A stretch of 64,000 nucleotides of DNA from an uncultured Peptococcaceae bacterium (lineage in GTDB: Bacteria > Bacillota > Peptococcia > Peptococcales > Peptococcaceae). The stretch is from NCBI GenBank assembly GCA_910585405.1, contig CAJUDO010000012.1, positions 21,039-85,038 on the forward strand. Direction: 5' to 3'. The notes under the pieces are model-generated. The model had not been told where the DNA came from and did no database searches. It saw only the letters and a list, made by a program, of their open reading frames with translations. The translations under genes were made by a program, and so were the position numbers. Shown here in pieces: positions 46,082-52,551 of this stretch. How positions within the stretch are numbered: position 1 is the first letter of the stretch; each line of letters starts with the position of its first letter.

Positions 46082-47152
46082 TTACCGAACCTCCATACTG
46101 AAATTAATGGCGGAACGCACTAAATCGCCAGAATATCTGAAAGCTTTATTTTCTCCATCTGCCCGCTCGATTCGATAATAGCAAAACGCATTCTGCATAT
46201 TTGCCGTTTCAATGCCATCAATCGCTCCATTTATACATTCATAACTGTGAGTAGTTGCTATAATTTGACAATTATTTTTCTGCGCAACAATAGAAATAAT
46301 TTCCCACAATTTAGCATACATAGAAAAATGAAAACCAGTTTCAATTTCATCAATTAGGATTACTGAATTTGGGTTTGCAATAATAGACAGAACAATGAAT
46401 AGCAGTTTGTTAATGCCATCACCAGCCAGCTTGAGCGGCAATAACTTTTCCCCCATTTTTGCATAAAGCTGAATTTGACCTTGAAACGCAATTGTTGATA
46501 TATCACATATAGATGCATCAATAATTCTTAATACATCAATTACCTGTTGTTTTTTGCCTTCTATTTCCAATTTACCAAACCACTCGGTAATTACACTATC
46601 ATTATTTATAATTGAAGCGTTAATATATTGCGTAAACGGCATAGGAAGCAGTTGGTTATTGTCACTACTGGTATGAACATTTCGCAACACACCAGAAGAA
46701 CTTACAACAAAATGACCATCTTCGGTGTAATCACCATGTGAGAAATGAAACTTCAATGTATATGTTGACTTAGCTGAAGAAATAAATTGATTGAAAACAT
46801 CTTGGGGAGCGCCAGCAGCATCAGATGGGACAAAAGAATCGTCTCGGGAGTATGTCAGAACTGTTTCCACATCGTCTAGTTGCATAGAAATACGCAATGT
46901 TTCTTTCGTATTCAAATCATAAAACATTGGTGCCCATAGGACAGATGGATCCGTAGACATAGATAATCCGCGAAATCTATTGATTTTTACAAAAGACTCT
47001 GGCGCAATATGATCAATTGCCAGGAAGATTCCTTCCAAAATCGAGCTCTTACCTGCATTATTTTTTCCAGATATTAGAGTAACTTGACCAAGTTCTGGAA
47101 GATGAATTTTTTTTAATCCACGAAAGTTTTCAAAAGTTAGATTGTTAATCAT
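46082..47152 (-). CDS. OLD/AAA15-like ATPase of a putative defence pair
   Basis: A 356-residue ABC/AAA15 ATPase. NLTFENFRGLKKIHL is followed by Walker A SGKNNAGKSSI near residue 30, a signature-like LAGDGINKLLFI near 250, Walker B SVILIDEIETGFH near 273 and a TTHSYE switch near 305. The lid is inserted between the halves, as in OLD-family ATPases. It has no TOPRIM domain of its own; that is supplied by the next gene. AGGAGG lies 7 bases before the ATG at 47152; an open N-terminal extension to 47380 looks non-coding. Confidence 0.8.
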   Translation of the reverse strand: MINNLTFENFRGLKKIHLPELGQVTLISGKNNAGKSSILEGIFLAIDHIAPESFVKINRFRGLSMSTDPSVLWAPMFYDLNTKETLRISMQLDDVETVLTYSRDDSFVPSDAAGAPQDVFNQFISSAKSTYTLKFHFSHGDYTEDGHFVVSSSGVLRNVHTSSDNNQLLPMPFTQYINASIINNDSVITEWFGKLEIEGKKQQVIDVLRIIDASICDISTIAFQGQIQLYAKMGEKLLPLKLAGDGINKLLFIVLSIIANPNSVILIDEIETGFHFSMYAKLWEIISIVAQKNNCQIIATTHSYECINGAIDGIETANMQNAFCYYRIERADGENKAFRYSGDLVRSAINFSMEVR

Positions 47153-47504
47153 GGGATAGCCTCCTAAATCACGATTATTGAAAACATTTTTATTATACCC
47201 TATATAAAAAGAAATTACCAGAAAAAACTGTAAACGACAGGGAAAAGAGTAGGAAGTAAACATTGTGGCTTCTCCAGCCTTATTGGAAACATTGATGTTA
47301 TATATTCGAGAAAGGCTAAATCGGAATTGTGAAATAGGCGTCCGGGAGAAGAGAAACAGGCATCTCTCGGACTTTGGCATTGTTCCGATAAAAATATTAT
47401 TCTGATTCCGTTGCCATTGTTCCGATAATTGGGTATACTACTATTTGAAATAAGATATGGATTTATCTGCCATGGCATTGAATGGCGCATAGTTTGAAGG
47501 AGAT

Positions 47505-47546
47505 TACCCTGTCAGCTTTTCGCAAAAGCGGACGGGGTAGTTTTTT
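47505..47546 (+). terminator. Strong stem-loop with T-run, plus strand
   Basis: TACCCTGTC pairs with GACGGGGTA and GCTTTT with AAAAGC inside it; GTTTTTT follows. No plus-strand gene lies just upstream, so it may protect the ATPase pair from, or remain from, a lost transcript. The surrounding 47153-47945 holds this hairpin and the repeats at 47787 but no convincing gene. Confidence 0.65.
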
Positions 47547-47786
47547 GCCTTCATGGGGTTGATGATACTGCCAAACAAAAAGGTTTTGCGGTGAAAGAAA
47601 GTTTAAAGAAAATGTTAAAATTTTGTACCCGAAAATCGAAGCATCATATAAAAAATATTCTTATAGAAAAAAACAAAAAAACACAGAAAATACTGGTAAA
47701 ACATAGTAGATATATGTTTTTTTTAGTACAAACAGCAGAAAAATTGTCTTTGCACTTTTTCAGTGTAAAGAAAGTGTAAAAGTCCT

Positions 47787-47905
47787 AAAAGTTATAAATT
47801 TTCGAGGGGCTTTTTTTGTACCCTTAAATGCACATATATAGTGATATTCATTCAAATATCACTATATATGTGCATTTTCATTTTGTTTAAAAATTTATAA
47901 CTTTT
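47787..47905 (+). repeat. Nested inverted repeats upstream of the surface locus
   Basis: An outer pair of 16-bp arms (AAAAGTTATAAATTTT at 47787-47802 and its exact complement at 47890-47905) encloses an inner perfect palindrome at 47826-47877. The structure lies 40-160 bp before the first gene of the SipW locus and could be a regulatory or mobile-element structure. Confidence 0.75.
47826..47877 (+). repeat. Perfect 23-bp inverted repeat with 6-base loop
   Basis: The left arm 47826-47848 starts AAATGCACATATATAG; the right arm 47855-47877 is its exact complement; the loop is CATTCA. Confidence 0.9.
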
Positions 47906-47945
47906 TAGACGCTGCTGCGAAAAAAATATTTGGAGGTGAGAGGAC

Positions 47946-48413
47946 GTGACAGGTGCTTCATCGCAAACACCGCCAAAGTGTGGGAACAGTGCGGTCATCC
48001 GTATGGACAGCTATGAGGACAAGAATCCTCAAGGCACCCTTTATCTGCTCCACACCCAGGAAGAGATTGCCTTTACCAATCTGTTTGAACTGTTAGAGCA
48101 GTTGGACCGTTTAGCGCAGTGCAGCGAGAGCAGGGCATCCTGCAATCCAGGCATGCAGCGGGTCGTTACAGGAAAACGAGAGGATGTTGCCTTGCGGTCG
48201 ACGCCGGAGATACAGGGCGACATTGCAACATTTCAGATAAAAATATTTTTCTGTGCCAATGCCACCTGGCAGGGCAGCCTGGGCTGGAAAGAGGGCAAAC
48301 AGAAGCTGCGTTTTCGCAGCGCGTTGGAATTTGTAAAGTTATTGGACAGCGCGTTACCCCAACCGCCGCTGCAAAAAGGCGAATTGTGCTGTGAAGCGGC
48401 TCATGCAGGATAA
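47946..48413 (+). CDS. Small repeat protein at the head of the SipW locus
   Basis: A 155-residue protein with no signal peptide. It contains two related units: QGTLYLLHTQEEIAFTNLFE through LLEQLDR (about 29-56), and QGSLGWKEGKQKLRFRSALE through FVKLLDS (about 108-135). Each is a beta hairpin leading into a helix. The second resembles a small domain (ATWQG...FRSALE) seen near signal peptidases and TasA-like genes in Clostridia. Role unknown; its place before sipW suggests a regulatory or assembly function. The start is GTG with GGAGGTGAG 6-14 bases before it. Confidence 0.72.
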   Translation: MTGASSQTPPKCGNSAVIRMDSYEDKNPQGTLYLLHTQEEIAFTNLFELLEQLDRLAQCSESRASCNPGMQRVVTGKREDVALRSTPEIQGDIATFQIKIFFCANATWQGSLGWKEGKQKLRFRSALEFVKLLDSALPQPPLQKGELCCEAAHAG

Positions 48414-48439
48414 ACGTGCTGGGCAATCGATAAAATTTT

Positions 48440-49009
48440 ATGGATACTGTGAAGAAAATTTGGAATAGCGCCACAACAGTGCTGGTGGCAGTCGTGGTCA
48501 TCCTGGCCCTATTGCTGGCAGGACCGCGACTGATGGGCATGCAGGTATTTACCGTGTTGTCAGGCTCCATGGAGCCGGTGTATCACACCGGGTCGCTTAT
48601 CTATGTGCGGGACGTGGACCCCATGGAGATCGAGCTGGGACAGGTGATTACTTTTATGCTGGATGAGGACACTGTGGCCACCCATCGGGTGGTGGAAGTG
48701 GTACCCGATGAGACAGACCATTCCGTGGTGCGGTTTCGCACCAAAGGGGACGCCAACGACGCCGAGGACGGCGGCTTGGTGCATTGCAACAATGTGCTGG
48801 GTACGCCGGTGTTCACCATTCCCCAGCTGGGCTATCTGGCCAATTATATTCAGAAGCCGCCGGGCATGTACCTGGCCATCTCCGCCGGAGCGCTGCTTTT
48901 GATGCTGGTGTTCCTGCCCGATTTGTTCGGCAGCGACGAACCGGAAGAAAAGAAGAAGCGCAGGAAAAACAAGGGGAAAAGGGCGGAGAAACCACAACAG
49001 GAGGAATAA
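48440..49009 (+). CDS. sipW: SipW-type signal peptidase I
   Basis: A 189-residue membrane protease of the endoplasmic-reticulum type, using Ser-His rather than Ser-Lys. The nucleophile Ser is in VLSGSMEP near 40 and the catalytic His is in VATHRVV near 80. A GDAND segment near 110 matches box E. One helix is at the N-terminus and one near 152-170, followed by a very basic tail (EEKKKRRKNKGKRAEK). SipW removes the signal peptides of TasA-like proteins, five of which follow. Confidence 0.92.
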   Translation: MDTVKKIWNSATTVLVAVVVILALLLAGPRLMGMQVFTVLSGSMEPVYHTGSLIYVRDVDPMEIELGQVITFMLDEDTVATHRVVEVVPDETDHSVVRFRTKGDANDAEDGGLVHCNNVLGTPVFTIPQLGYLANYIQKPPGMYLAISAGALLLMLVFLPDLFGSDEPEEKKKRRKNKGKRAEKPQQEE

Positions 49010-49061
49010 GCCGCAAGGCTTCCTAAAATATGAAATTTAATTTTATTTAGAGGGGGATTTT

Positions 49062-49661
49062 ATGATGAAATCTGTAAAGAAAGCAATCGTTGCCGCTTTA
49101 TGTGCCGGCACACTAGTAGTAGGTTCCGTAGCAGGAACCATGGCGTATTTGACAAGCGAGGATAAAGTAGAGAACACATTTACAGTGGGAAATGTGGCTA
49201 TTACATTGGACGAAACCGATGTAGATAACAGCACACAAGACAGCGAGCGTGACCGAGCAAATACTTATAAATTGATGCCAGGCCACACCTATATCAAAGA
49301 CCCAATTGTTCATGTAGATAAAGATAGTGAAGATTGCTATTTGTTTGTGAAAGTAGATAATGAAATTACCGCTATTGAAGGTGACACTACTGTTGCTGTT
49401 CAGATGGCTGCAAAGGATTGGGTAGCTGTTGATGGTGTAGACGACATCTATGTTTATAGTACAGGTGATACTCCTACTGCTGTTACTGCTGATGAGAATA
49501 AGATCGTATTTGAAAACTTCACAATCGCTGGAACAGTAGATAACGATAAATTAGCAAATTATGCAAATAAAACAATTATAGTAACTGCTTATGCAATTCA
49601 GGCTAATGGCTTTGAAGGTAAAACTGCTTCCGAAATCTGGAACGCAGCTAACTTTAAATAA
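49062..49661 (+). CDS. TasA/camelysin-like secreted protein 1
   Basis: A 199-residue precursor with the SipW-type signal: hydrophobic residues 10-28, then AGTMAYLTSEDKVENTFTVG. The mature part is a beta-sandwich with acidic loops. In the family, such proteins form fibres of the biofilm matrix or act as surface camelysins. GGGGGG precedes the ATG pair. It is the first of five paralogues after sipW. Confidence 0.88.
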   Translation: MMKSVKKAIVAALCAGTLVVGSVAGTMAYLTSEDKVENTFTVGNVAITLDETDVDNSTQDSERDRANTYKLMPGHTYIKDPIVHVDKDSEDCYLFVKVDNEITAIEGDTTVAVQMAAKDWVAVDGVDDIYVYSTGDTPTAVTADENKIVFENFTIAGTVDNDKLANYANKTIIVTAYAIQANGFEGKTASEIWNAANFK

Positions 49662-49711
49662 TCGCAATCTTCTAACGATTTAGCTCATTTCGCGAGAAAG
49701 GAGGAAATTGC

Positions 49712-50296
49712 GTGAAAACGATGAAAAAAACGATTGCCTTGCTGGTGGCAGTATCCATGATTGTCGGCTGTGCCATCGGCGGCACGCTGGCGTGGCTGAC
49801 CCATTCAACTGGTCCTGTGACGAATACCTTTACGACCAGTGATATTGAGGTAACATTGGAAGAAACAACGGGCGATACGTACAAGATGATTCCTGGCTAT
49901 ACCATTACAAAAGACCCGAAGGTGACTGTGACCACTGGCTCTGAGGAATGCTATTTGTTCGTTAAAATGGAAAAGTCTAATAATTTTGATATTTTTATGA
50001 CTTATGAGATAGCAGAAGGTTGGACTGCCTTGAATGGTATTGCTGGTGTGTATTATCGTGTGATTAAAACTGCAGATATGGACAGACCGCACAACATTTT
50101 GAAGGATGATCAGGTTGCTGTCGAGGATACTGTCACAAAAGCCATGATGGATGGCTTGACGAGTGAAACCTATCCGACCTTGACTGTTACTGCATATGCA
50201 TCACAATTGTACAAGAATAATACGGAAACATTCGCCGCAACAGAGGCATGGGAAAATGTTCCGGCTAATTCGAGTACACAAACAGACGGAGAGTAA
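49712..50296 (+). CDS. TasA/camelysin-like secreted protein 2
   Basis: A 194-residue precursor. The signal ends in GGTLAWLTHSTGPVTNTFTTS; EVTLEET follows, then KMIPGYTITKDPKVTV as in paralogue 1 (KLMPGHTYIKDP). The start is GTG 49712 with AAGGAGG before it. No wall-sorting motif. Confidence 0.87.
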   Translation: MKTMKKTIALLVAVSMIVGCAIGGTLAWLTHSTGPVTNTFTTSDIEVTLEETTGDTYKMIPGYTITKDPKVTVTTGSEECYLFVKMEKSNNFDIFMTYEIAEGWTALNGIAGVYYRVIKTADMDRPHNILKDDQVAVEDTVTKAMMDGLTSETYPTLTVTAYASQLYKNNTETFAATEAWENVPANSSTQTDGE

Positions 50297-50344
50297 CGCT
50301 TAAATAAAAAAACTCAGATAAAAATTAATAAGGAGAGATTGATT

Positions 50345-51082
50345 ATGAAAAAGAAATTGGTAACTGGCGCATTAATTGCAGCCTTTGGCGCAGTAGCCAT
50401 CACCGGCGGTACCTTAGCTTATTTTACAGATACCGATGCAAAAACAAATACCTTTACCGTTGGGAATGTTGCTATCGACTTAATTGAAAATTTTGGAGAT
50501 AACGATCCAACTACACCAGAAAAATTGTTGCCTGCTACCGGTTCTGCACAAGCTGGTACTTTGCAGAATGGCATCACCAAAGAAGTTAGTGTAAAAAACA
50601 CAGGTTCTGAAGATGCTTATGTTCGTGTACACATTGCAATTCCTAGTATGTTAGACAATGGAAATCCAGAGTTTGATGCAGGGAAAAATGCTTTGCATTT
50701 CAACTATACAAATGATTCTATTGGAGCAGGCAAATGGGACTGGTCTACGACAGCAGGAGCACCGTACCAAGGTAATTGGAACTATTATGAAACAACGATT
50801 GATGAAATTGGCTATAATGTATACGTTGTAACTTATGGTACAGCTTTGAAACAAGGAGAAGAAACTCAAGAAAAAGCTATGCATCAAGTTTATTTAGACA
50901 AGAATACATCTAATGAAGCAATTAACTCCTATGTAGAAACTTTAGGAGAAAACTGGCAGATTAAAGTGCTGGCAGAAGGTGTACAGGCAGCTGGTTTTGA
51001 TGATGCTTATACAGCATTAAATACTGCTTTTGGTGTACCTGGTGAGTATACTGTTGACTGGAGTGGAGCTACTGCACAGTAA
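50345..51082 (+). CDS. TasA/camelysin-like secreted protein 3
   Basis: A 245-residue precursor, the longest of the set. The signal ends in GGTLAYFTDTDAKTNTFTVG, then VAIDLIENF. Conserved KEVSVKNTGSEDAYVRVHIA lies near 80. The ATG at 50345 follows AAGGAG; an in-frame TTG at 50339 is closer to that site. It is the best match to camelysin/TasA of the five. A pair of competing hairpins follows at 51103. Confidence 0.88.
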   Translation: MKKKLVTGALIAAFGAVAITGGTLAYFTDTDAKTNTFTVGNVAIDLIENFGDNDPTTPEKLLPATGSAQAGTLQNGITKEVSVKNTGSEDAYVRVHIAIPSMLDNGNPEFDAGKNALHFNYTNDSIGAGKWDWSTTAGAPYQGNWNYYETTIDEIGYNVYVVTYGTALKQGEETQEKAMHQVYLDKNTSNEAINSYVETLGENWQIKVLAEGVQAAGFDDAYTALNTAFGVPGEYTVDWSGATAQ

Positions 51083-51102
51083 TTTCCCCAATTAATTTAT
51101 TT

Positions 51103-51171
51103 CTACGCTCTGCCCGATTTGGGCAGGGTGTAGAAGAGCACCTGAAGGGGCGCGGATGTTCTTCTGCACCC
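51103..51171 (+). promoter_or_regulatory. Two mutually exclusive hairpins between TasA-like genes 3 and 4
   Basis: Hairpin A: CTACGCTCTGCCC (51103-51115) with GGGCAGGGTGTAG (51121-51133). Hairpin B: GGGTGTAGAAGA (51126-51137) with TCTTCTGCACCC (51160-51171). They share 51126-51133, so only one can form at a time. No T-run follows either. Confidence 0.5.
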
Positions 51172-51241
51172 TGCACTATGCGGGGGCGGCTAAAAATGTT
51201 TCAAAAAGAGAGAAGATAGCATAAAAGGAGGATGAGGGAAC

Positions 51242-51790
51242 ATGATAAAAAAGAGACTGTTCAGTCTGGCGGTCATCGTGATCTGCCTGTCCATTGCGGG
51301 CGCGGGTACGTTGGCCTATTTCAGCGACCGGACGGTAGCCCACAATGTCATCACCTCCGGCAACATCAAGATTGATTTGCTGGAAACCAAAGCCGACGGC
51401 AGCACCTTTGAGAATGTGATTGGCGTGATGCCCGGCACATCGGTGGAAAAGGTGGTACAGGTAAAAAATATTGGGGACAATGATGCCTGGATTCGTGTGC
51501 GGGTGGACAAAGAACTCACCAAAGCAAACGGGCAAGCCGGTGATGCGGATCTGCTGGGGATTAATTTTGATTCCCGGAACTGGATTGCACAGGACGGCTA
51601 CTACTATTACGATAAGACCTTGAAATCCGGGGACGTGACAGAACCGTTGTTTGAAAGTGTGCAATTTAATGCATCTATGGGAAACGACTATCAGAATAGC
51701 ACGGCCCAGGTGTACGTATTTGCGCAGGCAACCCAGACGGCCAACAACGGAGAAGCCGTACTGGAAGCCAATGGCTGGCCGGAAGACTGA
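51242..51790 (+). CDS. TasA/camelysin-like secreted protein 4
   Basis: A 182-residue precursor. The signal ends AGTLAYFSDRTVAHNVITSG, then IKIDLLETK; VMPGTSVEKVVQVKNIGDND is the conserved second segment. GGAGG precedes the ATG. Richer in GC than paralogues 1 and 3. Confidence 0.87.
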   Translation: MIKKRLFSLAVIVICLSIAGAGTLAYFSDRTVAHNVITSGNIKIDLLETKADGSTFENVIGVMPGTSVEKVVQVKNIGDNDAWIRVRVDKELTKANGQAGDADLLGINFDSRNWIAQDGYYYYDKTLKSGDVTEPLFESVQFNASMGNDYQNSTAQVYVFAQATQTANNGEAVLEANGWPED

Positions 51791-51822
51791 GCCGATAGAC
51801 CAATAGAGGAGGATGACAGAAC

Positions 51823-52536
51823 ATGAAAGGTATATTAGGAAAGAATAAATGGATTGCAGTACTGCTGTGCATTACGATGCTGTTGTGTATCTCTCCGCTG
51901 AGTCCCCTTGTTGCCTTTGGGGAAGACGGTGACGCTGGAGTTTCCGACAGTGTAGAAGATGGCGCTGGGGATGCATCCACAGAGGATGGCAGCATTGCCG
52001 GTGACGACGGAGAAGAAACTTCCGACGGTGAGGAAACGACAGAAGGTACCGGCGATGGCACAGAAGAAACTCCCGACGGAGCAGAGAACCAACCTGCTGA
52101 CGGCGAACAGCAGGAAGGTACAGAAGGCAATCAGCCCGCCGATGGGGAACAGGAAGAAGAAATTGCCGATGAAAATGTACCCAAAACCGAAGTTCCGGCA
52201 GTATCTGGACATATGGACGGCTGCTCCGACGAATGTACCGGTGAAGGATGCACTTGTCCTTGCCATTTGTATCAGCGTTTGATGGCGTGTGAAACCTTTG
52301 AAGAATTGATGATGCTCATCGAAGCCACACCTGAGGAAGCATTGCTGGCACTGACTGAGGATGAAGTGATGCAGATTGAGGCGAAAATTGCCGAATTGGA
52401 GCCGGAACCGCTGCCCCCGGTGGTGGAGGAAGATTCTGATATTATGACAACGGATGAACCGGTGGAGAGCGAGATTATTTATCCCACAGTAAATTTCACC
52501 AATGTAGCGCCCTTTGGTGATCCGGTTGTCGGATAA
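51823..52536 (+). CDS. Acidic secreted protein with a Cys-rich CTCPCH motif
   Basis: A 237-residue secreted protein with a signal peptide (residues 1-31). A low-complexity acidic stretch follows (about 32-125: EDG, DGEE, TPDG, ADGE repeats). A Cys/His cluster then reads DGCSDECTGEGCTCPCHLY near 130-147. A helical segment follows with TFEELMMLIEATPEEALLALT. The Cys cluster could bind metal or form disulfides. It ends in a PVVG tail with no anchor. Proteins of this build accompany SipW clusters; function unknown. Confidence 0.75.
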   Translation: MKGILGKNKWIAVLLCITMLLCISPLSPLVAFGEDGDAGVSDSVEDGAGDASTEDGSIAGDDGEETSDGEETTEGTGDGTEETPDGAENQPADGEQQEGTEGNQPADGEQEEEIADENVPKTEVPAVSGHMDGCSDECTGEGCTCPCHLYQRLMACETFEELMMLIEATPEEALLALTEDEVMQIEAKIAELEPEPLPPVVEEDSDIMTTDEPVESEIIYPTVNFTNVAPFGDPVVG

Positions 52537-52551
52537 GGAAGGAGGCAGAGT

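Noticed and set aside
47215..47490. A minus-strand frame and an N-terminal extension upstream of the OLD-like ATPase
   Set aside because: The ATPase has a strong ribosome site at 47152; the upstream frames lack one and do not resemble proteins.
47591..47779. A 62-codon plus-strand frame rich in Lys
   Set aside because: AT-rich leader sequence with almost only Lys, Phe and Ile; no ribosome site.
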